The translations under genes and the position numbers were made by a program. From Mesostigma viride (taxonomy: Eukaryota; Streptophyta; Mesostigmatophyceae; Mesostigmatales; Mesostigmataceae), in NCBI GenBank assembly GCA_009746045.1, contig RPFO01000448.1, positions 155,626-203,125 of the forward strand: a stretch of 47,500 nt of DNA. The letters are read 5' to 3'. Positions 21,681 to 32,354 of the stretch are shown here, one piece after another (within the stretch, counting starts at the first letter, position 1; every line of letters begins with the position of its first letter). The notes under the pieces were generated by a model that searched no databases, had not been told where the DNA came from, and saw only the letters and a list, made by a program, of their open reading frames with translations.

Positions 21681-23497
21681 GGCCATGGAGGATGAGGGGG
21701 GGCAGTCATTGACCAACTTCCTGATGTGACTGCATTTTATCTTGACTAGAACATCATGGGTGACCCTGCTGATGACAGCTAAGGGAGCCCCACAGATGGC
21801 TGACCACCACCCCAGTTTGCCCTGAACAGTGGCACACATGTGTAAGGGGAGGTAGTTGTCCTGCAGCAGATCTAGACAATCTTGGATATATTCTGCAGGA
21901 GGAGAGAGAGAGCAGACCCACTGATCTGGCTGCCTATGCAGCTGCAACATGATGCCACAGAACTGGATGGGGGTTGTGCTCAATTCCACCTGTTTGCCAA
22001 TCTCATATGATTCCTGGACCTGCTGAATAAAGGTTTCCACCTCAGCTCTAGGCCCACAAATGAGTTGGTCATCTCCATGCCACACAAAGAACAGCAGTCC
22101 AGAGGGGGTGGGTACAACAAAAAAGCATGGGTCCAGGTCATCATACGTGGCCTTGAGCTTTTTGAATACTTCCTCTGCTGAGTCTCTGAAAATTTTTGGG
22201 GCACTGACAAGCCCTTCCACCCCAATGTTGATGATAAGGTGGGGCTCATCAATGTAAGGTTTCCACACAGCTGGGGTGTCTACCACGTACACCTTCCCTT
22301 TCCACACAGATTCAGCCTTTTCTGGGTCCCCCCTGAGGAAGGCCCTTTTAATATCAGTGGCTTTGCAGACATAGTCTTGGCCTGCATTGAGGTTGTGGAG
22401 GAATAGGGAGAGCATGATCCTGAGTGAGGTTTGTTGCAGCCCAGGTGTGTAGGTTTCCCCTTTTGGCAGTGTGGATGTCCCCTTTAATTCTGTGACACAT
22501 GGTCTGGCATGGAAGATTGGGGAGCCCACTTTTTGTGGTTTTTGTTTGAGAACAAATTTTAATCTGAGCTTTTTGGCTCCCTCTGGCACGTCCCATGAAG
22601 GGGTGACAGGAGGTTTGTATTGAGGGTTTTTGGGGTTGGGCAGGACCCATTCCTGCCTGGCTTGGTGGACAATGGCCATCAGCCACTTGGTAAACCCTTT
22701 TTGTGTTTTGCATTCTTGTATGACGTGGGAGATTTGGTGGGGTGAGTGCATGGCTATGTCCCACTTACCCAGCCCAAAGGCTGAGGGATGGAGGAACTGG
22801 CTGTGCACTAACTTGTCCAGATCAGGGATCTCCCCTGGTGCATACTGAGTGTTGACTGCCTTGATGACAGCATCCATACCAGGGACAATACTGGAGAGAG
22901 GGATTTTAAAGTGGTCCAGAGGAACTGCACCCACCCCTGTGACACTGAGCTCATTAGCTGAGATAAGCACCCCAGGATAGGATACAAAAGGTTCCCCCAA
23001 CAAGGTGTTACCAGAGTACCCCTCCACCACCTGGAAGGGTGTCTGAATACCAAGTATAGGGAGCATCACTTGTCCCACTACATCCAGTGAGCTTTGGCCT
23101 GAGAAATCCTGCACCCGTGCCCAAAATGAAGGTGCAATCTCAAGACCAGGGATGGCTTGTGCACTGATCACACTGACCTGTGCCTGAGTGTCTATTGCCA
23201 GGGTCCAGGGGTCCTGACTAGTGCACACAGCTGAGACTTTTGCCAACCCTGCGGCCACAGCAGCTTGTTGCTTATGTGACCTGTGTAATGCTTGCAAGGC
23301 GACTGCCAATCTTGACCTCAGAGCGGGAGGGTTGGCAGACAATTTGGTGCCTTGGGGCTGAGCTAATGCTTCCAACCCAGCTACCTCGTGCCTGGTTAAG
23401 CAATCCCCAGGTTGTGAAGTGGGCCTGGCTTCACTGAGGGTGGAAGGGTTCACAGAGGGTGCTGTGGTGCTGTCAACAGCAGTAATTGGTGGCTCAG
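21678..23497 (-). CDS. copia protease plus reverse transcriptase in one frame, downstream of integrase
   Basis: An uninterrupted frame of 591 codons from 23453 extends upstream without a stop to about 23497. Numbering from 23453, residues 84-156 look like a retroviral-type aspartic protease: TLAIDTQAQVSVIS with catalytic Asp88, then the NTLLGEPFV flap-end block. The usual D-T/S-G reads D-T-Q. RT follows at about 270-530, with the copia hallmark ATDIKRAFLRGD (365-376) and FVWHGDDQLICG in place of YVDD. In known Ty1/copia elements the protease precedes integrase; here it follows integrase and is fused to RT. No second protease is seen between the gag knuckle and integrase. Confidence 0.85.
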
Positions 23498-24540
23498 GCT
23501 ACTGCTGGGCATGCTGGAGTTGCCAGATAGAAGTAGTGAGTCCATGCTTAAAGACTCTTCCCCAGGCACGTCTGCCATGGGAGAATAATACTTCTTAATT
23601 CTATGACAGCTCACCCTGTGACGCTTCCCATTGATATTGTGCTTGACCTCCACGGTCTTGCTGTTTTTGGTAAATCCACGGATGGTAACTGGACCTAGCC
23701 AAGTTCCAACCTTACCAAAGCTGTTTTCCTTGTAATAGAGAACTTGATCACCTTTTTGGAATACTGGCCTGGAATGGGTTTTATCTTTTTCTGCCAGTTT
23801 TGCTGAGGTTTGTGCACGTGCAGTGTTGTACAGTGCTATCACCTCTGGGGGATATACACCTGCCTGCAGGCCTGCTGGGATTACTTCACCCCACGTGGCA
23901 TGCAAGACAGGTCTCATGTTTAGGGTTGTGCACATTTCATGACACCAGAGTGCCCTGTCACAATAGACCCCTGAAGTAGCATCCTTGGAAGGATTTTTGG
24001 CTAGTAGGGTTTTGACAGATCTGATGGTTCTTTCAATGACCCCCTGACCCTCATGATCTTCCAGCCCAGCAATCTCTATTGCTTCACACCCTTCCAGGTC
24101 AGTCAGACAAGAAAATTGTTGATCAAGCAAAATTCTGTCAACTGGGTAGAATCTGGGTAAAGCAATCATGAGTGCAACACGTAGCTGCCCTGCAGACATG
24201 CCAGGTAGGGGTTCCATTACTGTGAACCTGGACCATGAGTCTTTTAGGATCAGGTAGGGTTGGACATCTTTGTTGATGTGCATCACATCCCCCACTATCA
24301 TGCCCCTATTGGTGGAAGGAGTTGCAGTATGCCATTTTTGAGGTTTGGGGCTATTGAACTGACATTCTTGACAGTGTTGTCTAGCCAGTTTTACTGCATT
24401 CCTGAGTTGTTTTCCCATGCTACTACCCCCCAGCCGTCTGGCCAGTTCCTCAGCCACTGTTTCATGACCCATGGCTAGGTGCAGCTGATGAGCAAGCTCC
24501 TTGATATCTATGGAGTTGTCAACAGTAGGGGTTAGTGCTT
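23450..24540 (-). CDS. copia integrase
   Basis: The minus frame ending at 23450 reads back through MGHETVAEELARRLGG (HHCC finger histidines) and HCQECQF (its cysteines). The catalytic core follows: GDVMHINKD with the first Asp, RILLDQQF with the second, and GQGVIERTIRSVK with the Glu, about 29 residues after the second Asp rather than the usual 35. The C-terminal region has GDQVLYYKENSFGKVGTWLG and RHRVSCHRIKKYY. The frame continues upstream of 24472 toward the gag end. It overlaps the protease-RT frame by a few bases, and a single frame change near 23497 links them. Confidence 0.85.
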
Positions 24541-25628
24541 TTATGTAAGGTTCCAGACAGGGTGTTGGGAGGACAGTAAGGTTGCTGCCTCAAAATCAAT
24601 TATGCCCTGGCTGCCATCCCCAATGGTAATGAGATCATCATCCTCAGAGTAAGCAAGGTGAGAGAACTCACATTGTTTTTGGTAGCGAGTCCTGTTGCAC
24701 CGGCTGCCAGGAGGTCCCAGGGGATGACGTGCGTGCCAGCAACCCGGGCAGAGATCCACGTCTGTGTGCAGGGAGTCGTTGTTGGGGCAGTGGTCCTGTC
24801 ATGCCCCCTCTGGAAGCACCTCAGGCACCGTATGCCAGGGTTTCCAGGTTGGTTGTTGTTGTTGTTGTTGTTGTTTCCCTGCTGGGACCGGTTCTGGCCC
24901 TGCTGGGACCTGTTGTTGTTGTTGTTTTGGCCCTGTTGGGACCTGTTGTTGTTATTGCCCTGCTGGGACCTGTTGTTGTTATTGTTGTTGTTGTTGTTGT
25001 TGGGGTTGCCATGCAGGGGCACACGGTGCCACGTGTTGCCACGCCCCTGAGAGCCACTGCCCCCTTGGTGGGAGGACTTGTGGGTCTTGGGTGCCCCCCC
25101 TGGCTGGCCCCCCTTGCGCTTGTGGCCTTGGACACCCTGGACCTTGGGGTCCTGGGCCTGGGGGTTGCCAGTACCCAGGGGGTCCACTGCCTCCTCGATA
25201 TAGAGCATGGCAGCTCTGAAGTTGTCCCAGAGGGACTTGAGGCCTGTAAGCAGGGTAGCCAGGACAGAAGGTTGCAAATTAGCTTTTGTTAGCCAGGTGT
25301 GGATGAGATACCTTGGTTGGAGCTTGAGAAGCTCAAGGTCTTTCTCTATCATTACCCTGTATGTTTTTGCATCCCCAGAGAGGTTATTCTTGTTCACCTT
25401 ATATGCAGCAAGCCAGTTGAAACGTTCTACTGCTTCCATGTGGTTATTGGTAAGCACTAGCTGTTTCAGATCAGTGATAAAGGTAGGCCACTGTTCAATG
25501 GCTGCTTCAGGTGTCAGGGTGCGTTCCTGATAGGTTTGAATCAATGCTCTAATTGCAGGAGATGATTGATGGAATGTGGATGAGGCCCTGAGAGCCTTAA
25601 ACTGATGTCTAAGGTTTAGGCCTTCCAT
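24541..25628 (-). CDS. copia gag, C-terminal part with zinc knuckle
   Basis: From 25628 the minus frame reads MEGLNLRHQFKALRASSTFH and an alpha-helical region (YLIHTWLTKANLQPSVLATL) resembling copia gag. A stretch of Asn runs separated by RSQQG follows (about 24850-25020). The nucleocapsid CxxCxxxxH block is CLRCFQRGH (about 24805). The last Cys of the knuckle appears only in the next frame (DHCPNND), so a one-base change lies there. That frame continues with CPGCWHARH and ends at 24541. Gag packages element RNA. Confidence 0.75.
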
Positions 25629-27362
25629 CCCATACTCCAGAGCAAAGACAAATTGTTAGCTTGTTCAACAGTGTGACCCTCAGGCAAGCCAGCAATATTG
25701 ATTTTGGATTCCTTTTTATGAGGGTTAAACACACCTGTGAGAGGGGGGTTGGCCCTCAAGAAGACGTCGGTTGCCTGTTGGAGGCGGGGGGTCCAGGTTG
25801 ATGGTCCCCCGCTCATACCGCGACATCAGGGCGCGCAGGCCCTCGACAGTTTGCAGCTGGTTAGCTGTTAACTGCTGGTCTTGCAAGAGGCCAGCTGAGC
25901 CTGGAGAATGGCGAGCTGTTCCAGGACATCCCCGCCCTTGGGGGGGCCTCAGCAGGTTGGGTGGGTGCCCTGGGCACCTCTGCACCTCCCCCCAGGGCCT
26001 CCTGGGGTCCTGGCCACCCCCCCTGGTTGGGGAGGGGGCCCCAACCCACAGGGCGAACCTGGGGTGGTGGGGGAGGGGGAGGGGGGCCGTGGTGGCCCGG
26101 GGGAGGCCGGGGGGTCCGGTGGACCCCACTGGGTCCAGCCCCAGCGGTGGAGGGGCGGGCAGGGGTGTCTGCCGCCGCTCTCCTCGCTGCCTCCTCCTTG
26201 AGGAGCCTTTTCATCTCCTTGCGTACCTCATGTTCCGGAGGGCAGCCTGAAAGGCCGCCTCATCCGTAGGAATGTCAGGGAGGGGTTGCCCATGATCATG
26301 GCCTCCTTGACATTGAATTCTTGGGCCTTGCCCTTCCCCTGGGCCAAGACCAGAAGGCCCTCCTTGACTGCAAGGGTTGGGGAGGAGAGGGTTCCTTGGT
26401 GGTTTCCAGCGGGGGGGCAGCTTCAGCCACCACCCCATGCTTGGCCAAGATGGCCTCCGTTACCCTGGCTTGGGTGAGGGAGGACATAGCTTTAAAATGG
26501 GCTGACCGAGCAAGCTCGGCCAGGTCTTGACCATCTGAGTATTCCATCGGATAATCAGCATTGGTGAGAAGGTCGCGTAGCCGCTGAGTTGCCTCGCGGT
26601 ACGCCGCCGCCATCGCCTGGTGGGTTGCCAGGCGACGGGCGGCCTCCTCCTCGTATTCCTGCCGCTTGGCGGCGAGCCGAAAGGCCGTCTCGCGACGGAC
26701 CTCCCGGTCTCGCTGCCTCGCTCGGCGTTCTTCGTTGCCACCAGCGCGGCCTGCTCGACCGCCAGGAGCGCTGGGGTGAGGGTTATCTCAGTCTCCCCGT
26801 CGGGAAGACTGGCAGTATCTGAGACCTCATCATCGGACATTTGTTGTCCTCCGATGGGTTCCACGGGTCTACGCACCACCCGCGCGAGCTTTATGCTTTC
26901 CATCTCCTTCTTCTTTCGAAGAAGGGAAGAAGGTCGCCCAAACTGAAGCTCGATGTGATTGTGCCCCTGAGCGAAGGGAACACGAAGATCAGATGTGGCG
27001 GGGCGAAACGTGATCGCCCCGTCCGGCGCCACCGAAGCCGTCTGACGGGGCATGAGCTCCCGAATAGTCGGCAACGGAGGGCCGAACTGGGGAGCCTCAG
27101 TGGGGTTGACCGCCGAGGGCTCCGCAGCCATGGCTGCTCCAGCCGTGGTTGCGGCTGTTGCAGCCGCCGGAGTCGAGGGTAAGCCGGTCCCCCGGGGGGG
27201 AGCCGTCTCGTCCTCCGGCTTCTCAGGGGAGGGGGGTAGGTCGGTCGGCCTTGCGGCCGCCGTCCCCTCCTCCTGGCAGACATTGTTGTTCTTTTTGTTT
27301 TTCTTCTTTTTCTTTGAAATGGCCGCATCTCCAGCCGGCTTCTTATTGTTGTTTTTGGGCAT
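25616..27362 (-). pseudogene. copia gag, N-terminal part, frame broken several times
   Basis: Starts MPKNNNKKPAGDAAISKKKK with a Lys-rich head and a Pro/Ala-rich stretch. A predicted coiled coil follows (ERRARQRDREVRRETAFRLA, about 26730-26660, in a second frame), then LRDLLTNADYPMEYSDGQDL, EEAARRAAADTPARPS, a long Pro/Gly tract (about 26150-25930), and TANQLQTVEGLRALMSRYER. At least five frame changes lie between 26740 and 25630, most next to G or C runs. The N-terminal domain is unusually long and proline-rich for a copia gag. Confidence 0.6.
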
Positions 27363-27455
27363 CCGCCGATCCTGCCCGTCATCCTCGTCGTTAAAGTTAA
27401 GCTTCTTCGCGACATTCTTGTTTTAATGATAGCCATTGGTAGCAGATAAAATTCA

Positions 27456-27940
27456 AGTTAGAATACGAACGACCGACTTGGCCGGTACAACGCTTGAGAA
27501 CACGGAGTGCTGAGAGCAATGAATTGCTTGGTTCATTAGAAAATAGGTTTACCCTTTATCAACGTTCCTCTCACTGGCTGCGCCGCCAGTGACCGTTGGG
27601 TGCAGACCGTTGGCCCGAGGCCGCACGATGACAGGTCGCAGTCTAGTCACTGCATCGTGTGATCACAGATCATTGCACGCTGCAGTACGGTCCCTATCGA
27701 GGATACTCTAGTACCGTCCAATGACAGGACACTACGTATACTGGGTACTGACATCTGTCACGTACCCCAGTACCCAAAGTACCTATCTAGGGAAACGTAT
27801 GCGACTCGACTAGCATTCCTATCTGCATAGCCCACGTGGTACTTATATTCACATACCAACGTAGGTTTACAAGGCTTATTCATACGTTGTATTCACAATG
27901 CCTTTGAGACTTAGTCTACAGCAAAGCATGGAGACTAACT
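27456..27940 (-). repeat. copia 5' LTR
   Basis: Right copy on the plus strand, the promoter-bearing LTR in element orientation. It includes a 14-bp segment absent from the other LTR. No TATA box is obvious. Gag begins 94 bp inside the LTR edge. Confidence 0.93.
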
Positions 27941-27945
27941 TGTAC

Positions 27946-29008
27946 CAGGTTAGCGATTTGTTCATTCCCATGATGACAGTTAAGATGCGTGGGCCAAACC
28001 CTAAGCCGATCAATATGTGTCGTAGGTAATATGCCCAGCACATGCGGTCAAAGGCTTTTTCAAAGTCCCAAAAGAGGATAAAGCCAGCGATGTCGTCGCG
28101 CCATGCCTTCTCCACTATGTCCATTATGAGGATGATGCTATCGTTGATGTGGATGTTAGCACGAAAGCCTACTTGTTCTGGGCCGATGAGGCAGTCTAGA
28201 ACAGAGTATAGCCTTTGCTGAATTATTTTGCTAATGATTTTGTACGCAACCGTAAGGAGGCGTATCGGCCGGTAATTTTTCCACTGTGTTTTGTCACCCT
28301 TTTTGAACAATAAAATGAGGGCTGATTCGGCCCATTGACCCGTAATCTGTCCATGACAGTTGCCAAATTTCTAGTATGCATAATTGATAGAAATCTACGT
28401 GTAAAAGGGACCAAAAAGTTTTCCAAAACTCAATGGGAAGCCCGTCCACCCCTGGGGCACTATACCGGTCCGGATGTTTTGCATGGCAGTAGTAGCCTCC
28501 TCCATGGAGGGTGTTTGGTCTAGTTGGTGTTGTTGCGCAAGTGTGAGGCGGTGTGGGATAGCTTGTAAAATTTTTGCTATGGCCGCGTCGGCTTCGGCCG
28601 GGGTGGGGTTCATTTTGGAACAGCGCGGTGTAGAAACGATGTCCACTGTCTAGGATGGGGGTTATGGCCGTGTGTGTGCCTTGTTCATCCTGGATTTCTG
28701 AGATGATTGAGTTGGATTTTAGTGGTGGAATAAGTGCGAAAAAATCTTTTGTCATGCGTTCGCCTACCTGATGCCACCACAGATTTTCAGAGTCTAAACG
28801 GCTATAGGGCGTGTCGTTTAAAACGGAGTTTGTCGAGTTCAGTTTGTGAACTTTGAAGTTTAGCTTGTTCGTAATGGTTTAGGTGGGTTTTCAGCTGTAG
28901 CTTGTTGACTAGGCGTTGGTGAATTCGATATGCGCGTCCTTTCTCGCGACGTACGTTCAGGGAGTAGGTGTGTGAATATGCTAACATTTTGGCTAGGCCT
29001 TCCTGCAT
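27946..29008 (-). pseudogene. LINE-B ORF2: RT linker, fingers and palm start (broken by frames and by copia)
   Basis: The first block (29008-28802) is a basic linker ending KLQSSQTELDKLRFKRHAL. The next (28755-28294) gives MTKDFFALIPPLKSNSIISE, DEQGTHTAITPILDS and GVDGLPIEFWKTFW, the classic region before L1 RT. From 28310 comes FKKGDKTQWKNYRPIRLL and FWDFEKAFDRMCW, the latter carrying the first catalytic Asp. The frame is lost at the copia target duplication. No endonuclease lies between ORF1 and the linker, so this copy is internally deleted there as well. Confidence 0.78.
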
Positions 29009-29018
29009 CCACGTGCAG

Positions 29019-29787
29019 CTAGCAGTTAGTGTAGCTACCCTTGTGAGTACGCCAATTGCTCCAGCGCAGCCTGCATGATCTCAAAATAAAACTGGCCTTT
29101 GCCTTAACAATCTTGGCTGGGCACTCGTACGTGTCATGCTCGCGTGATTCCAGGCAGGTTTGGCAGACAATGTCCTCGTAGAGGATGTCAGGGATGCACC
29201 TGGGGTTGTTACCGGAGTAGCCCTCTGGAACTCCCCTAATAAGGTCGGTGCCCTGGTTGTTCACCCCTAACTCCGGGTTGAAGTGCGGGGTGAAGCCCAT
29301 GGTGGCGGTTTGAACACGGCGGATGAGCGCTTTGCTGTCGGTCGCCAATAGAGGTGTGTTGCTGTCCTCGACGACGACCAGGTTGCTGACAGTGCCATAC
29401 TGTTCGATCGATGAAGTTGCGGAGGAGCGGGCCGTCCCGGAAGCCAGCTGCATGCATGCGACGTTGTAGAGTGTCAATGTGTAGGCTGCTGGCAGGTCCG
29501 CAGGCTGAAAGCGTCGAACCGCCAGAGCTTTCTCCCCCACGCTGATATGAGGAAATGCGTCTTTTCCCCTACGGGGGTCATGCAGCTCGGTTAGCATTTC
29601 CTTAACCAATTCGACTGTGCGAAATTTGACGTGAATATTCGGCTGGTTTAGTAACCCCCCCACAGATGGTGCCACCGAATCCGCACACCTTTTCTTCCAC
29701 CTGTCTCTTCTCGTCGAGGGACAGGGCTTCACCGTGTGTTTCAACAACCGCAAGCCATTCTTGGAGTTGATTAGCCCTCGCAGTCAT
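29019..29787 (-). CDS. LINE-B ORF1 protein with CCHC knuckle
   Basis: Starts MTARANQLQEWLAVVETHGE at 29787 and shifts frame at a C7 run (29655-29661). It continues VKFRTVELVKEMLTELHDPR to CQTCLESREHDTYECP, a C-x2-C-x5-H-x4-C zinc knuckle near the end. ORF1 proteins of LINEs bind element RNA in trans or cis. Just before the stop a neighbouring frame (GQFYFEIMQAALEQLAYSQG) looks more natural, so another small indel is likely. Confidence 0.6.
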
Positions 29788-30450
29788 GGCTGGGCTCCAG
29801 ACGATTTTCCCGCTGACTTTGTCTGCCGTGCATGGTGGCGGGTGTGTATGTAGCCATGGAGTTGTAGCACCGGCCCTGCGTTGGTGGTGAGGAGGAGACG
29901 GAAACGAGGAGAGAAAACGTGTTAGTAAGTCATCGGCTCATCGCGGCTGTCTACCTGCGCGTCTAGTGGGAGCTTAGAGGCCACATTACATCCTTGTCCA
30001 AGTAATGTCGGCTGGTGTCGTAAAAGGTGTCTGGGCGATATCCAATCACCATGTGTGGCATGGACTATAAATAGTCCCAGCGCCTGTTAAAGGAATTTCC
30101 GTGTTGTATAGGAGGCCAGGCCCCGGGGTAACTACTGGCCCATCCAAAGGGGCTGCATGGCCCGTGCCAGCGCCACATTGCCAATGGGTGTGATCGTATC
30201 CTGCATGGCCTAGCCTCGCTACGAAAAAGCCATGGGAGGGTGCATGGCCGTCACTGGAAGCGGTATGGCTACAGGGCCGGGCTTACACCTTGCAAGCCAG
30301 GCGCCTGTCGGCCGCACTGTTGCAGTGACGGCTTTGTTCCAGGCAAAAGAGAGTTCTTTCGACGCACCTTTTCGCGACGATTCCAGTGGTATATCCTTCC
30401 GGTCGATCGCGGCCGGCTCGCTCTAGCTCATGCTTTCCCGCCCGCCGCCA
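29788..30450 (-). other. LINE-B 5' leader
   Basis: GC-rich sequence between the 5' edge of LINE-B (next to the target duplication) and the ORF1 start. It has no coding frame of its own and presumably contains the internal promoter typical of LINEs. Confidence 0.45.
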
Positions 30451-30467
30451 TGGGGGGTTAGAAACTT

Positions 30468-31067
30468 AAGCGTGCTGAGGCTAGCAACTGCCAGCGGCGA
30501 ACACAAAAGGCCAACACCACCTTGGCCTGGCGTCCCACCGCCAGCCGGAAGTAGAAACGCCAACCGCCTGCAAGGCGGTTAGTGCTCACCGGCGTGCCAA
30601 ATGGCACCGACGTGCGACGGTGCTCCTGCACGCCTAGAATAGACACACGATGTGCAATGCAAAATGCGACGAGCTCCTCTACCCGGTAGCTATGGTTGTC
30701 ATCTGCTAGCAATGTGCGTGCGTTGAAAGTGGCAAGGGCCAAGGATGCCTGCTGGCCCAACAGGGAAGAACGGCGATGGGTGATGGGGGTGGATATGCAG
30801 CGGGTGGGGGGGGTGGGGATGGAACGGAGAGGGTGGAAACGGAGGGAAGATTGCTTTTCATCGCATTGATTTTGTCCTGCAAGCGTAGGATGCGAGCCTG
30901 CCGCTTGCTCGGGGTATTCGGGGCCGGTGGGGCTGATTGCACAAGCCGAGGCGTAGGTAATCTAGCACGCGTTGGGTTTTACGAATCTGACAGTTGACAG
31001 ATGAAGTTGTAGCCCGAAATACCGGCACCACCATGTCTATCACCCGACGGCTACTAGGTCGAGGCAT
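30468..31067 (-). CDS. LINE-A ORF2, N-terminal part: endonuclease start
   Basis: ATG at 31067 opens MPRPSSRRVIDMVVPVFRAT. After frame changes a coiled stretch follows (SKRQARILRLQDKINAMKSN), then the endonuclease N-terminus LALATFNARTLLADD and SILGVQEHRRT, carrying the Asn and Glu of the APE-like active site. A final frame shift near 30530 leads to GGVGLLCSPLAVASLS, which continues directly into the piece at 18326 once LINE-B is removed. This continuity is the main proof of the nest. Confidence 0.7.
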
Positions 31068-31137
31068 GGTAGTGGAACGGGACTGTTTAGAGGCTGTCCC
31101 CGAAGCCTTTTAGCCGCGAGCCGACGAGGAAGGTTGT

Positions 31138-32354
31138 CTACTGCCTACTGGCACCACCAGAGGCAGCACCCTTCTTGCTAGACACCTCACGAGACTCTGC
31201 TCGGGGGGTGTTAATCTGAACACCATTAAAGAATGCTGCAAAGGAGCCACTCGGGAGCAAACGCATCTTAACGCGCTTACCCTGCATGGGTCTGTTGCTT
31301 CCGAGCCGCCTGGACGTCGGGGCTGTTCCACATCGCGCTCCTCGCCTTCAATTGTGCCGGGGTGTAGTCCTCGTCGAGGCTGAAGTCGCTGGGCTGGAGC
31401 AGACAACGTGCTCCCAGCACGAGGCGTTTATCGTGCATGGATGCCATGGTGACGACGACCAGGCCGGCCCAGAGGGCCTGGCAGCCGAATGGCTCGTTCA
31501 ATGGCAACACGGTTCTGGAGCTGCATCTTCCCCAGAAACGCTGGGCCGCGCAGCTCCTCGGCAAGTGAGTTTGCGGTCTCATTTGCTTTTGCAGCCGTGC
31601 CTGTCTGGAAGTTCTTGATTACTGTACCATATTGCGCTGGCGTTGTTGCACTGCATTCTGGGTGACCGCAGCGGTAGCGGCAGACTTGGCCGCCTGTCGA
31701 ACTATGGTGGTCAACTGCGTGCCTGTGACGTCGGCGAACGTGGTAGTTTTAGCGGGGGCTGCCAGGGCTTTCTTCAGCTCCAGCAATTGTGCCGTCGCAG
31801 CTGCAGACCGTCGCCTCCGTCAGGACCTTAATGTCGCCCTGCACGGTCGTAAAATTAAAAGACTGTGCGAGGTTCTGCAGCAGCACGGTATTATCGGTCG
31901 CAGGGCCGGGCTGGCGATATGGCCGTTGCCGGCAGCTCGACGAGTTCAGGGCAGCACGAAATAAGACAGGCAAGTCGACGCTGTTTATCATCCCAATTAG
32001 GCCACTCATCCGAAGGAGCGTCCTCAACCTGGCCGCTGCGAGGGTTGCGAATCGGGGCGTCATGTTGGTTGCGGAGCTTCAGCACGCTTAGCACAGCGGC
32101 GTCGGCGCGTCGCTGAAGTAGAGTAAGACAGCGATGTCTTCCAGGCTCAAACGCTGGCCTGGCATGTAGAATGATGAGGAAATGGAGTCCGGCAAGGAGG
32201 TTTCAGCCGCTATTGGAGTTGCTTCCGAAGTCTTGGGTCGCTTGTGAGCGGCGTTCTCGGCGGCGACATTACTGTCGTTGGCGATTTTGTTTGCAGCAAT
32301 CTGGGCATCAAGAGAATCGGCGACAGGAGCTGAAGAAGATGAGGGGGCCTCCAT
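31138..32354 (-). CDS. LINE-A ORF1 (frame-shifted)
   Basis: ATG at 32354 (MEAPSSSSAPVADSLDAQIA). Later blocks in other frames read GQRLSLEDIAVLLYFSDAP, RNQHDAPIRNPRSGQVED, EWPNWDDKQRRLACLISC, NLAQSFNFTTVQGDIKVLTE and RVKMRLLPSGSFAAFFNGVQ, closing GAASGGASRQ with a stop at 31138. It lies just upstream of ORF2 and in the same orientation, as LINE ORF1 does. I recognise no RNA-binding domain. Confidence 0.55.

Larger units (their letters stand above)
20306..27940 (-). mobile_element. Complete Ty1/copia LTR retrotransposon
   Basis: Two direct LTRs (20306-20776, 471 bp; 27456-27940, 485 bp) start AGTTAG and end CTAACT. The target duplication TGTAC stands at 20301-20305 and 27941-27945. The LTRs differ by about 7 substitutions and one 14-bp indel, so insertion is fairly recent. 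The minus-strand interior encodes gag, integrase, protease, RT and RNase H. The termini are AG...CT rather than TG...CA, and no TGG-type primer-binding site follows the 5' LTR. It sits inside LINE-B. Confidence 0.93.
18330..30450 (-). mobile_element. LINE-B: L1-like LINE with zinc-finger C-terminus, interrupted by the copia element
   Basis: Inserted into LINE-A with a 17-bp target duplication. Without the copia element it is about 4.5 kb. In order it holds a long leader (30450-29788), ORF1 (29787-29019), an RT linker and RT fingers/palm (29008-27946), then after the copia element the RT C-terminus and zf-RVT (20300-18440). The 3' end lacks a poly(A) and instead shows TTAATTAATAAAAAATACCC near 18337-18356 on the minus strand. 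The RT segment between the DFEKAFD block and GGLGLHN, including the YxDD motif, is absent on either side of the copia insertion, so this copy was already deleted. Confidence 0.72.

Noticed and set aside
27437-27455. TGGTAGCAGAT next to the 5' LTR as a primer-binding site
   Set aside because: It reads TGG only on the plus strand, opposite to the element. No TGG-type site follows the LTR in the coding orientation.
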